Source: CAZNKU01 sp964573775 (GTDB lineage Bacteria > Bacillota > Clostridia > Monoglobales > Firm-18). Taken from it: a stretch of DNA of 27,436 nt. Below, piece after piece: positions 1 to 8,140 of this stretch. The notes below the pieces were generated by a model. That model was not told where the DNA came from, did not search any database, and was given only the letters and a program-made list of their open reading frames with translations. The first letter of the stretch is position 1; every line of letters begins with the position of its first letter. The translations under genes were made by a program, and so were the position numbers. The stretch lies in NCBI GenBank assembly GCA_964573775.1, contig CAZNKU010000017.1, positions 1 through 27,436 of the forward strand, written 5' to 3'.

Positions 1-2
1 AG

Positions 3-128
3 CAAATATATCGCACTAGCGTAAGTGAGTATATCGCCGATAAATTAAAATATCTCTACGGTTCTGCTTTTCCAAAAGAAGCGAATGATTTAGATGACAT
101 ATCTAGATCATTTGGTTTTTTATTTTGA
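3..128 (+). CDS. 3' tail of an unidentified reading frame (partial)
   Basis: One frame is open from the window edge to a TGA at 126-128 and gives 41 residues ending in ISRSFGFLF. I do not recognise the family. The first part of the frame runs through an imperfect palindromic repeat (7-37), so the openness may be chance. If it is a gene it ends just inside the -35 of the downstream nuclease-like gene, and it would be the natural place for a partner of that gene such as a methyltransferase, but nothing visible shows that. Confidence 0.25.
   Translation, partial: QIYRTSVSEYIADKLKYLYGSAFPKEANDLDDISRSFGFLF
7..37. repeat. Imperfect palindrome with flanking TATATCGC direct repeat
   Basis: TATATCGC occurs at 7-14 and again at 30-37. 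Between them CACT (14-17) can pair with AGTG (24-27) around the loop AGCGTA. Such short dyads are a common form of dispersed intergenic repeat in Clostridia, but a second copy is not present in this window, so the call is weak. Confidence 0.3.
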
Positions 129-153
129 CTTTTCGACATAGCTATGCTATAAT
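125..153 (+). promoter_or_regulatory. Sigma-A promoter of the nuclease-like gene
   Basis: TTGACT at 125-130, a 17-base spacer and TATAAT at 148-153. Transcription should begin near 160, which puts any start codon upstream of that outside the mRNA and supports the ATG at 173. Confidence 0.7.
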
Positions 154-172
154 TATATTGAGGTGGTATAAT

Positions 173-1711
173 ATGGATTTTATTAAATTTGTTGAACAAA
201 TCCCCAATATTACAATAGCAAAACGAGTTGCATCAGCTTATGTTGCCGATTACAGACGATTAGAACTTGATGAGATAAAAGATTTTTTAAAGAAAACGGC
301 TAAACAATATACCTCTTTTGAAAATATTAGTAATAGATTAGAAGAAATCAAACTTGATTCAAATCGTGCAGTAAGAATTATTGCGCCAATATTGTTGCGT
401 GATTATTTGTTAAATCAAGATGATTTTATTTCACCTACCAAAGATACTGATTCTGCGGTTTTAAACTACGAAAAGTCTATTGTCGATGAGTCAAATAATT
501 TTGATGAAAGCAAGATTTCAAAGGATTTTGCCTTGTTTAAGCATATGTTAGATGCTGCGTGGGCGCATAATGACGATATATCAGTTGATGAGAAAAATCT
601 TTTGGAAACGTTAAGAAAGTATCTGTCAATTTCTATTAAAGAATTTCATATGCTTGAAGCTAAATCCGGAAGATTTCCGACGCCTGAAAATGTTTTGCAT
701 ACCTATGACGATATAGAGGATACAAGAAAAGTATTACAGGCAAAGGGGTTAATTGTAGCAATAAAGAATTCTGACGGTGTTATGTGTGATATGATACCTG
801 ATGATATAGCTCAATGTATCAGAAAATATTATAATATCGAAATACGAGCATATGGTTATGAGAAACTTGTTGATTATGTAGTTAAGAAAACAAAGAAACA
901 GTATCTTATTGATATTGTAAATAAAGCTAGTCAATATTTTTCAAAGGCTAAAATTGAAATATCAAATAATCCTACTGTAAATGAATTAAAAGACATTATC
1001 TTGAAATCTATACAACCTTCTAATTTAATTGGTGGATTTTCGCCACGAGATGGCCTTGATGTCACAATGTTGTCAGCGTGGTGCGGTGATATAGGGCTAA
1101 ATGTATCAGGAAATAAAGTTACGCTAATTGATAGGATTCTCGAATACTATGATTCAATGAGAAGAATAGAAATTAAAACGGAAGATGAAAGAGAAAAACT
1201 TATTGCGTTTTATAATCAACTTGCAAATAGAGATTTGAAAAATTTGAGAGCAAATAATATCATTGAAAAAGATTTACAATGTGAACATTTATTTGAAGAT
1301 GCAACGAATTATTTGTTTGAAAAAATGTTATTAAATAAGCCGTTGACTTTGACTGGCTCAGAACATCCGGATGGGAAATTGTCCTTTAAAGATAAGTATA
1401 TTATGTGGGATAATAAATCAAAGGAAACAGCGGTAAATTTAAAAGATCACATTCAGCAGTTTGAAAGATACATAAAAACATCAGATAAAGATGTAACTGT
1501 GTTTATGGTAATTGCACCTGATTTCACACCTCAAAGTGTACAAGAATGTGTTGATTTTTCTTTGAACAATGACACACAAATTCTGTTGATTACTGCTGAA
1601 GAATTAAAGACCGTAGCAGAAACTTGGAAAAAGAAACATCCTGGAGAAATATTCAATTTAGGTTATTTTAAGCAGAATGGAAGATTTGACATAAAACTGT
1701 TAAATTTATAA
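173..1711 (+). CDS. FokI-like nuclease-domain protein with SAP and TerB-like regions
   Basis: A 512-residue soluble protein. The start is the ATG at 173, with AGGTGG at 161-166; the frame is open upstream to 125 but that lies in the promoter. Residues about 118-165 (AWAHNDDISVDEKNLLE) resemble a TerB-like helical domain. Residues about 292-326 (GLNVSGNKVTLIDRI) match the SAP DNA-binding motif. Residues about 371-470 look like a PD-(D/E)XK nuclease of FokI type: HPDG with Asp400, then a beta strand carrying WDNKSKE with Asp413 and Lys415, followed by a helix (QQFERYI) as in FokI. I infer a DNA-cutting defence or restriction protein. No methyltransferase is visible to its right; a partner could lie left of the window. 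The gene is more AT-rich than its neighbours, which hints at transfer. The fold calls rest on motifs only; the nuclease and SAP parts are firmer than TerB. Confidence 0.7.
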   Translation: MDFIKFVEQIPNITIAKRVASAYVADYRRLELDEIKDFLKKTAKQYTSFENISNRLEEIKLDSNRAVRIIAPILLRDYLLNQDDFISPTKDTDSAVLNYEKSIVDESNNFDESKISKDFALFKHMLDAAWAHNDDISVDEKNLLETLRKYLSISIKEFHMLEAKSGRFPTPENVLHTYDDIEDTRKVLQAKGLIVAIKNSDGVMCDMIPDDIAQCIRKYYNIEIRAYGYEKLVDYVVKKTKKQYLIDIVNKASQYFSKAKIEISNNPTVNELKDIILKSIQPSNLIGGFSPRDGLDVTMLSAWCGDIGLNVSGNKVTLIDRILEYYDSMRRIEIKTEDEREKLIAFYNQLANRDLKNLRANNIIEKDLQCEHLFEDATNYLFEKMLLNKPLTLTGSEHPDGKLSFKDKYIMWDNKSKETAVNLKDHIQQFERYIKTSDKDVTVFMVIAPDFTPQSVQECVDFSLNNDTQILLITAEELKTVAETWKKKHPGEIFNLGYFKQNGRFDIKLLNL

Positions 1712-1750
1712 TAAGAGAGTGACATCTAAACCATTCGGCTCTTCCATAAA

Positions 1751-1787
1751 AATAGAGTAATTGATACAATTTATCAATTACTCTATT
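1751..1787. terminator. Bidirectional intrinsic terminator
   Basis: A perfect 16-bp stem, AATAGAGTAATTGATA at 1751-1766 with its complement at 1772-1787, around a 5-base loop. It is preceded by A's and followed by TGTTTTATG. It sits between the converging nuclease-like gene and the GH3 gene and can serve both. Confidence 0.8.
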
Positions 1788-1867
1788 GTTTTATGCTTTA
1801 AAATCTTTGTTTTAAGCGATTATTTTAAGTATGAGTGTGCTTTTTGCATTCTGCAGTGCACTTCTAT

Positions 1868-3562
1868 TTACGCATGGTACGAAACAGGCCATACTCCTTC
1901 AGGAGTAACTTCCCCGAACAGAACGCCTGCAGTAACCTTTGCATTATCCGGACTTTCAGAAAAACTTATAACAACGCTTTCTGCATTGTCAGGGATTGAA
2001 AGTTCCTCATAAGGAGTGTTGGTAACAACAACAACGTTCTTATGCTCTTTTAGGAGTTCTTTCAATTCTTCAATATTGCAAAGTTGGTCGCGGGAATAAT
2101 AATTTGTGATTACAACTTTATCATAATCTTTTATTATATGGCGAATACGTTCCATATCCTCTTCATCCCAACGAAATGCTGTTTCAAGATAGTCAACATT
2201 TTTGCTGTATTGAAGACAATTTTCGTAGAGCATTCCCGAATGCCAATTCATATCGTTGAATTGGAAGATCTTTTGCTCAATAACAAGCACAGATTCCTCT
2301 TTCTTTAGTGGAAGGAAGCCTGCTTTGTCACGACATACAAGCACAGAGCGTCTTGCAACATCTTTTGAAAGGTCAGTTATCGCATGCTTTTTCAAAACTT
2401 CCTCAGGTACAATATCCGCGTCTGCATAATTATGGAAAAGACCATAGTTATACTTCATATTAAGAATTCTATAAACCTTATTGTCCAATTCTTCTTCAGG
2501 AATTCTTCCGCTCTCTACAAAGTCCTTAATGGTGTTAAAGGTTTCTTCAACAAGCTGATTTTCTGCCTTCATAAGAACAATATCTGCACCGGCTTCCAAT
2601 GCCAATGCACATGCATTCGCAACACCGTAGCGTTGCGATACACCGCCCATAGTCATACTATCGGTTGTGATTACACCATTAAAGCCTAATTTTTCGCGCA
2701 GAAGTCCTGTAATAACCTTCTTTGAAACTGTTGCAATATCATCAGGGTCAATTGCAGGGAATATACTGTGCGCAATCATAATTGATGGCAACAGGTCTTG
2801 TTCGATAAGTACACGATAAGGCAAAAGTTCTCTTTCCCAAAGTGTTTTTTCATCAACATCAATTACGGGAACATTGTAATGGGCATCTACATCGGATTCG
2901 CCTCTGCCAGGAAAATGCTTACCTGTGGTAATCATTCCGGAATCCTTATATCCGCGACAGGTTTCGGCAGCATAAAGTGCAACCTCTTCTGCATTGTCAG
3001 AATATGCTCGTGTATAAATTTCAGGGTTTTTCGGTTCAGTATTTATATCAAGAACGGGTGAGTGAACCCAGTTGAAACCAACCGCCTTACATTGTTCGCC
3101 GTTTGCATGTGCAACAAGATATGCCATTTTGGGGTCGTTAGTTGCACGCAATCCCATTGGCTTTGGGAAAAATGATGCGCCGCCAAAGAAGAAGTTTGAT
3201 GCATAGCCACCTTCCTGATCAAATGAAAAATGAAGGGGGATTGAAAGTGGTCTGGACTTCGCAAGCTGTTGGAATTCACTAAGAACTGCTTTGTAATCCG
3301 AAGGTGAACACAGTGGCGCATTGGTATATTTAATTCTGCTGAATTTTTTTTCAACAATGCCTGTTCGAGGGTCAACATAACCTACAGATCCTCTTGCAAC
3401 AGGTGTAAGTCTAAGACCGCCGCAGTGATACTTTGTTATATAGTCATAGGTGTGTTTTTTGGGAATAACGCCGGTAAAAGCAAGCGTCATAACTGCGCCC
3501 ACCTTTTGTTCCAATGTCATTCTGGAAATAAGACTTTTTAGAAATTCGTTTTTCTTTTCCAT
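1868..3562 (-). CDS. Glycoside hydrolase family 3, beta-N-acetylhexosaminidase (NagZ) type
   Basis: A 564-residue protein that should remove beta-linked sugars, by family resemblance N-acetylglucosamine, from oligosaccharides. The GH3 barrel fills about residues 15-380. FDQEGG (114-119) is the substrate-binding Asp region. KHFPGRG (215-221) followed by DAH (226-228) is the NagZ-type acid/base dyad, where the usual residue before His is Ser. ITTDSM holds the nucleophile Asp301. The last about 180 residues form the C-terminal sandwich domain. No signal peptide is visible, so it acts in the cytoplasm. AAGGAG lies six bases before the ATG. It is downstream of the GH2 gene in one leftward operon. 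Arg replaces the second His of the common KHFPGHG motif. GH3 is secure; the exact substrate is not. Confidence 0.9.
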   Translation of the reverse strand: MEKKNEFLKSLISRMTLEQKVGAVMTLAFTGVIPKKHTYDYITKYHCGGLRLTPVARGSVGYVDPRTGIVEKKFSRIKYTNAPLCSPSDYKAVLSEFQQLAKSRPLSIPLHFSFDQEGGYASNFFFGGASFFPKPMGLRATNDPKMAYLVAHANGEQCKAVGFNWVHSPVLDINTEPKNPEIYTRAYSDNAEEVALYAAETCRGYKDSGMITTGKHFPGRGESDVDAHYNVPVIDVDEKTLWERELLPYRVLIEQDLLPSIMIAHSIFPAIDPDDIATVSKKVITGLLREKLGFNGVITTDSMTMGGVSQRYGVANACALALEAGADIVLMKAENQLVEETFNTIKDFVESGRIPEEELDNKVYRILNMKYNYGLFHNYADADIVPEEVLKKHAITDLSKDVARRSVLVCRDKAGFLPLKKEESVLVIEQKIFQFNDMNWHSGMLYENCLQYSKNVDYLETAFRWDEEDMERIRHIIKDYDKVVITNYYSRDQLCNIEELKELLKEHKNVVVVTNTPYEELSIPDNAESVVISFSESPDNAKVTAGVLFGEVTPEGVWPVSYHA

Positions 3563-3599
3563 AGTTTTCTCCTTTTCTCGTTTTTTACGTTTAAATTTT

Positions 3600-3725
3600 T
3601 TATGTATAATTACAATACAACAACTTTAAAGCCTTTACCTGCTTAATAGTTGCAGGCATGAGTTCAAGTGCATATTTCAGTTTTACATCACGATTGAGCA
3701 CACGTAAACGGTCTGCATCCGTCAT
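3600..3725 (-). CDS. Small ORF (41 residues) between the GH2 and GH3 genes
   Basis: An ATG at 3725 opens a 41-codon frame starting MTDADRLRVLNRD and ending at a TAA at 3600-3602. It begins 27 bases after the GH2 stop, on the same strand, and is followed by the GH3 ribosome site. The translation is charged and helix-like, with a composition close to real proteins. The ribosome site is poor (GAGTGTGAG about five bases before the ATG). It could be a genuine small protein or the remnant of a decayed gene. I do not recognise it. Confidence 0.4.
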   Translation of the reverse strand: MTDADRLRVLNRDVKLKYALELMPATIKQVKALKLLYCNYT

Positions 3726-3752
3726 AAAACTCACACTCTTGATGGCTTTATT

Positions 3753-6194
3753 TTAATCCTGCTCCCTTAAATACTGCTCTGATTCTTCCCAATAATCCAT
3801 TGATTCAACAGGTTCCTGGTCAAGCTGCCAATACTGTGTCATCATACGTTCCTTGTTAGGACCTGAATTTGCAACATCTGACAAATATTCTTTCAATTTT
3901 TCTGCTGAAATTTCAGATTCAGGTGCAAAATCTTTTGATTTACAATACGAAACCAAAGTGTCAAACATTGCAGAAGTTGCTACACTTTCTTTAATGTTTG
4001 TAAAGTTAAATCCTGTAACTAAAAGCTTTCCTTTACCAACTTTAATCTCGAAGCAGTAGCTGAAATGACGCATTGTTCTGTCATACATAAGCTCAGGTAA
4101 ATCAAATTTTTTAGGATCAAATCTGTCTCGTGCTGCCTTATCCAATCCCGAAACAATTGATTTAACCTGTACAGGGAAATCATCAAGATTAATCTTATCA
4201 CTGTCATCAATCAAATCATAATACTGGAAATTAATCTGTCCATCGGTAACAAAACCGTATTTTAACAATAAATCCCTGTCGTCCTTACCCCCGTTTATAG
4301 TACCTCTGTCCCATATTACGCCCTTATATCTCTCCCATACAGCACGGAATGAATATTTTGGTGCAGCCTGTGTTTTATCAAGCAAATGTCTTGTCCAGTT
4401 TGTACGATACAGCAACATTACATTCTTGCCATTTTCCAGGTCTTCAAAAATTTCATCATTAAGTCTGTCTGTTATAATTAAACTGTCATCCTCGCATACC
4501 TTTCGTGCATTTGAGATATAATCGGAATCCATTTTAAGAGTTGCACTTACTTCCTTTGAAGGGGTAGGGAATACCCATATTTCCCAACTGTTGTCGCACT
4601 TTGTACCATCTTCAAAATCGATTTTACAAGATAGTATCAATTTTTCTGCATTTTTGACATCAGGAAGTTTAATTTCCAATGAGCATATATCATACAAGCC
4701 TGATTTACGGGTATCAATATTTTCAAGGGTTCCTTGATTATATACTTTTTCGCCCTTTAGTTCGTATGAAAATACGCCTTTTGCAGGAGGATTTATTTTA
4801 TATTGAGAAATTAAAACCGGAATTTTAACAATGTCACTACATTCAAAAACTCTTTCCTGAAGTTTCGCAATAACTACCGTATCACCATTGAATTTTTTGA
4901 ATTCTTCTGTGGATATACCGTGTGGGTCATCAAAGCAATCCACAACACCGTTTGAATTTTCATACTTATCTGTATCTGCAAACTGAAGCATATGAAAACC
5001 TGACAAAAGCTTACTGGAGCGTATTCCCTCAAGAGCAGTTTTCCAACATCTGAACTGAAAATCCTTTGTAATCTGAAGGGTTTCAGCAAAGTTTTCCTTA
5101 TATCCTTTAGCTTCAAGCATTTTTATTTCTTCATCAACCCACCATGGTGCAGGAATATTATATTTCTCAAACTTTTCTTTTAAAGCGTAATAATCTCTCC
5201 AAGAGGTGTAATGACAAACCTCGTGAGCTATAAGAGGTCTGTTAAAGGATATACTTCTGCGGATTTTGCAATTATCCTCAACCTTTACCATTTCCTTGTT
5301 ATCTACAGTACCGAAGCACAGTAGATTATCTGTATTTTCAAACATATCTGCATTTTTTCCATAAGGGAAAAAGTAGCTCATGTGTTGAACATCAAAATCC
5401 ACATAATCACGGTCATATTCGCCATGTGCACAAGTATCCAAAAACAATCTTGTTGGATCTTTTTTCTTAATAAAATCACGGATTTCCCTTATTCTTGGCT
5501 TTTTACCCGGTTCCCTTATTTCATTACCTATGCAATAAACCATAAAAGATGGGTGATTATACAGACTGTTTATAATTTCCTCTATTTCCTCATTGGTTGC
5601 AAAGTCATTTTTGCCATACAGCATTTCACGAAGATTGTTATATTCCTTCTTGTTTCTTCGCATCTCGATATGTATCAGTATGCCAAGTTCATCAGCTGCC
5701 CTAAAGCATTCCTCCGGAGGAATAACGGAATGAAAGCGTATGGTATTAAAACCATAACTTTTTGCCATTTGAATATTTTTTTTGTAAAATTCATATTCTG
5801 ACAAATTGCAGTTATTCTGGTGCTCATGTGCAGCAGCACCACGGATGTAGGCACGCATATAAAACGGGAAGCCGTTTAAATAGATGTATTTTTCATCTGT
5901 TTCAAGCCAGCGAAAGCCAAAGCGGTCGGAAATTTCTTCTTTCTCACCGTTTGCGTATGTAACTTGCGCAATAAAAGTATACAAAACAGGCGACTCTACT
6001 GACCACGCCAACGCATCAAACTTCGCCGAAATTTCAGAACCTTCCGTCGTGCCTTCTGCTGCAATTGTACCGTCTGCATCTTTTACGCACCATGCAACAC
6101 TTGTTATATCCTTTTCCGCAAAAAGAACAACAGAAAATCCGTCTTCCGGTCTGCCTGCCGTTATTTTCAATACAGTATTTTTCTCTGTTATCAT
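3753..6194 (-). CDS. Glycoside hydrolase family 2 protein without the N-terminal jelly roll
   Basis: An 813-residue retaining glycosidase of the beta-galactosidase/glucuronidase/mannosidase clan. Residues about 10-95 are an immunoglobulin-like sandwich that ends in DRFGFRWLE, the usual junction to the GH2 barrel. The barrel starts at YLNGFPFYMRAYIRG. CIGNEI gives the acid/base Glu225, and IAHEVCHYTSW gives the likely nucleophile Glu325. The remaining about 450 residues are beta-rich accessory regions. The N-terminal sugar-binding domain normal in GH2 is absent and no signal peptide is seen, so a cytoplasmic enzyme on short oligosaccharides is likely. AGGGTG lies upstream of the ATG. It is the first gene of the leftward operon and diverges from the AraC-type regulator. 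The sugar it cleaves cannot be read from the sequence. Confidence 0.85.
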   Translation of the reverse strand: MITEKNTVLKITAGRPEDGFSVVLFAEKDITSVAWCVKDADGTIAAEGTTEGSEISAKFDALAWSVESPVLYTFIAQVTYANGEKEEISDRFGFRWLETDEKYIYLNGFPFYMRAYIRGAAAHEHQNNCNLSEYEFYKKNIQMAKSYGFNTIRFHSVIPPEECFRAADELGILIHIEMRRNKKEYNNLREMLYGKNDFATNEEIEEIINSLYNHPSFMVYCIGNEIREPGKKPRIREIRDFIKKKDPTRLFLDTCAHGEYDRDYVDFDVQHMSYFFPYGKNADMFENTDNLLCFGTVDNKEMVKVEDNCKIRRSISFNRPLIAHEVCHYTSWRDYYALKEKFEKYNIPAPWWVDEEIKMLEAKGYKENFAETLQITKDFQFRCWKTALEGIRSSKLLSGFHMLQFADTDKYENSNGVVDCFDDPHGISTEEFKKFNGDTVVIAKLQERVFECSDIVKIPVLISQYKINPPAKGVFSYELKGEKVYNQGTLENIDTRKSGLYDICSLEIKLPDVKNAEKLILSCKIDFEDGTKCDNSWEIWVFPTPSKEVSATLKMDSDYISNARKVCEDDSLIITDRLNDEIFEDLENGKNVMLLYRTNWTRHLLDKTQAAPKYSFRAVWERYKGVIWDRGTINGGKDDRDLLLKYGFVTDGQINFQYYDLIDDSDKINLDDFPVQVKSIVSGLDKAARDRFDPKKFDLPELMYDRTMRHFSYCFEIKVGKGKLLVTGFNFTNIKESVATSAMFDTLVSYCKSKDFAPESEISAEKLKEYLSDVANSGPNKERMMTQYWQLDQEPVESMDYWEESEQYLREQD

Positions 6195-6241
6195 TTCATC
6201 ACCCTAACTTCCTATATTTTGAATTAAAATAGCTTTGTCTA

Positions 6242-6270
6242 ATTATACCAAAAATCTTGTAAGTTTCCAA
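6242..6270 (-). promoter_or_regulatory. Promoter of the GH2-GH3 operon
   Basis: On the minus strand TTGGAA (6270-6265), a 17-base spacer and TATAAT (6247-6242). The expected start site lies about 40 bases before the GH2 ATG. Confidence 0.6.
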
Positions 6271-6310
6271 TGTATTATACACTTAACAATCAGTATAATT
6301 CGATTATTTG

Positions 6311-6343
6311 GTTCACGTATTAATGTAAATATGTTGACGTATT
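6311..6343 (+). promoter_or_regulatory. Candidate AraC-type operator: direct repeat GTTNACGTATT
   Basis: GTTCACGTATT (6311-6321) and GTTGACGTATT (6333-6343) match at 10 of 11 positions and start 22 bases apart, about two helical turns, the usual geometry of AraC-family sites. The second copy overlaps the -35 of the regulator's own promoter, and the pair lies upstream of the divergent GH2 promoter. Confidence 0.45.
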
Positions 6344-6362
6344 GGGCACTATTTGGTATAAT
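6334..6362 (+). promoter_or_regulatory. Promoter of the AraC-type regulator
   Basis: TTGACG at 6334-6339, a 17-base spacer and a perfect TATAAT at 6357-6362, placed 24 bases before the ATG. Confidence 0.75.
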
Positions 6363-6385
6363 TCAATTATAGGGAGTGTGGTTGC

Positions 6386-7156
6386 ATGACAAAAGATTTG
6401 CTGCATTGGGATATAGAACTCAAAAACATCTTGGTTGTTAAATCCTTTTCGGATGCGGAATATGTATTAGATTATACAAACCGTGGACGAAAAAAACATC
6501 TTTTGCATTTTGTGTTGTCCGGCATCAGAGAATTTGAAGTCGGTAACGAACATTTTACGGTCAGCAAAGGTGGAGTAATCTTCATTCCCAGCAAAACGGA
6601 ATACATAACAAAAGCACTAAAGTGTGATGAAGAATACTGGGCTATTGGCATCGCATTTGACATAGACGGCATACCCGAAAATCTATTTAAAAAAGATATA
6701 TATTATAAATACGTCGATATAAGATATGACGACGAAAACATCTTCGTTTTAATTGAAAAGCTCTATAATCAGATACCAATGCCGCGCTTTAAAATCAAAA
6801 CATTACTCCATTATCTGCTTTTAAACCTGGCAGATAACAATCCCGTTTGTCCGGTGCAAAACGCAATAGATTTTATCAGTGTGCATTACAATGAAAATCT
6901 TCCTGTGAAAACTTACGCGGATACGTGCAACTTAAGCGAGAGTCATTTTCGAAAGCTTTTTCGTCAATACACGGGCGTATCCCCTATAGAGTTTCGCAAC
7001 AGAATCAGATTTAATAAGGCGAGAATTTTATTTGAACAAAATTTTACACTAACCGAAATTGCGGAAAAGACAGGCTTTTGTGACGCAAATTATTTTTCTA
7101 AACTGTATAAGCGTTATATGAATTCTGTCAATAAGGAATTGTTAAAATTGATGTGA
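6386..7156 (+). CDS. AraC-family transcriptional regulator
   Basis: A 256-residue regulator. The N-terminal about 100 residues have a cupin-like pattern (HFVLSGIREFEVGNEHFTV, then GVIFIPSKTEY) that would bind a sugar ligand. The C-terminal about 95 residues carry two helix-turn-helix motifs: TYADTCNLSESHFRKLFRQY with GVSPIEFRNRIR, and LTEIAEKTGFCDANYFSKLYK. AGGGAG lies nine bases before the ATG. It diverges from the GH2-GH3 operon and is probably its activator, responding to a product of those enzymes. The very C-terminus lacks the common F(K/R)xxxGxSPxxYR ending after the second motif and reads RYMNSVNKELLKLM instead. Confidence 0.9.
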   Translation: MTKDLLHWDIELKNILVVKSFSDAEYVLDYTNRGRKKHLLHFVLSGIREFEVGNEHFTVSKGGVIFIPSKTEYITKALKCDEEYWAIGIAFDIDGIPENLFKKDIYYKYVDIRYDDENIFVLIEKLYNQIPMPRFKIKTLLHYLLLNLADNNPVCPVQNAIDFISVHYNENLPVKTYADTCNLSESHFRKLFRQYTGVSPIEFRNRIRFNKARILFEQNFTLTEIAEKTGFCDANYFSKLYKRYMNSVNKELLKLM

Positions 7157-7204
7157 TGCCTGAAAGTAACAAAAAAGAATCGTTTAAATGAAAAAAGTGG
7201 AGTG

Positions 7205-7966
7205 CTACGCCTCAATTATTTTTATGCCAAGTTTTGTCATTAGTTTGGCATCTTCAACACTAAGAGGAATATCTGTTACAATATAATCTGCCACATCCAT
7301 ATCATATACTTTGGAAAAGGCGTTTTTTCCAAATTTGCTGCTGTCCGCAACAACAATGCGGGAATCGGATTGTTCAATCATTGTTTTGTCAACCCGGGTT
7401 TCTTCGGCATAATAGGTAGAAAATCCGTTTTTCATATCCACACCGTCAACAGAAAGAATAAGCTTGTCAGCATGATATTTTTTTAATGTTTCTATGGCAT
7501 CCTCTCCGTAAGTGAATTGAAACTTTGAATTTATTGTTCCGCCGATTAAAACAATATTATAATTTGGGTTTCCGGAGCCTTCAAGTGCTATGGAAATGGA
7601 GTTGGTAACAATGTTTAAGTTGTAGTCATAGGGCAGACAACGGAAGGCAAGCAAAGTTGTAGTGCCTGCATTTAGCATAACTGTGTCATTAGGCTTTACC
7701 AGATTTGCAACTTTTTTTGCTATGCGTTCCTTTATTTGTCGGTTTGTTTCAAGTCGTTGGTTCAAGTTCATGCTGTAATAAGGTCTGTAGGAGAAAATAG
7801 CACCGCCGTGCACCCTTGTAAGCAGTCCCTTGTTTTCCATATCAGTAAGATAATTTCTTACGGTAACTTCAGATACTTTTAGGGCTTTGCTTAAATTTGT
7901 AACCCTTACGGTTCCGTTCTTTTTTAAAATTTCAAGTATTTTATCTTTTCTTTTTTCCGATTTCAT
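7205..7966 (-). CDS. DeoR-family transcriptional regulator
   Basis: A 253-residue repressor. Residues 1-57 are a DeoR helix-turn-helix with the typical VRVTNLSKALKVSEVTVRN and LTRVHGGA signature. The rest is the DeoR sensor domain, an isomerase-like fold that binds sugar phosphates, with the phosphate loop NAGTTT near residue 100 and DGVDMKNGFST later on. GGAGTG precedes the ATG. It diverges from the TPI/SIS/YjbQ operon and most likely represses it until its sugar-phosphate inducer appears. It has its own promoter next to the shared intergenic region. Confidence 0.92.
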   Translation of the reverse strand: MKSEKRKDKILEILKKNGTVRVTNLSKALKVSEVTVRNYLTDMENKGLLTRVHGGAIFSYRPYYSMNLNQRLETNRQIKERIAKKVANLVKPNDTVMLNAGTTTLLAFRCLPYDYNLNIVTNSISIALEGSGNPNYNIVLIGGTINSKFQFTYGEDAIETLKKYHADKLILSVDGVDMKNGFSTYYAEETRVDKTMIEQSDSRIVVADSSKFGKNAFSKVYDMDVADYIVTDIPLSVEDAKLMTKLGIKIIEA

Positions 7967-7985
7967 AACTCATCACTCCATAATT

Positions 7986-8014
7986 ATTTTAGCAAAACAA
8001 CAATCCTGTGTCAA
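7986..8014 (-). promoter_or_regulatory. Promoter of the DeoR-type regulator
   Basis: On the minus strand TTGACA (8014-8009), a 17-base spacer and TAAAAT (7991-7986), about 20 bases before the start codon. Confidence 0.65.
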
Positions 8015-8017
8015 TGT

Positions 8018-8044
8018 AAAAGTTTCGAAAAACTTTCGGTTTTA
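8018..8044. promoter_or_regulatory. Candidate DeoR operator
   Basis: The palindrome TTTCGAAA (8023-8030) lies inside AGTTT-N4-AAACT, and TTTCGGTTTT follows at 8035-8044 as a near direct repeat. It sits between the two divergent promoters. DeoR-family sites often hold TTTCG-like half sites, but the assignment is inferred from position. Confidence 0.35.
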
Positions 8045-8074
8045 AGAAATAACAAAATAAATACCAAAAATTTG

Positions 8075-8104
8075 TTGACAAAATAATATGCAATTTGCTA
8101 CGAT
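8075..8104 (+). promoter_or_regulatory. Promoter of the TPI/SIS/YjbQ operon
   Basis: A perfect TTGACA at 8075-8080, an 18-base spacer and TACGAT at 8099-8104. The expected start lies about 30 bases before the first ATG. Confidence 0.6.
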
Positions 8105-8140
8105 AAAAGTGTAAATAAATTTAAGAAAGGAAAGTGAAAA

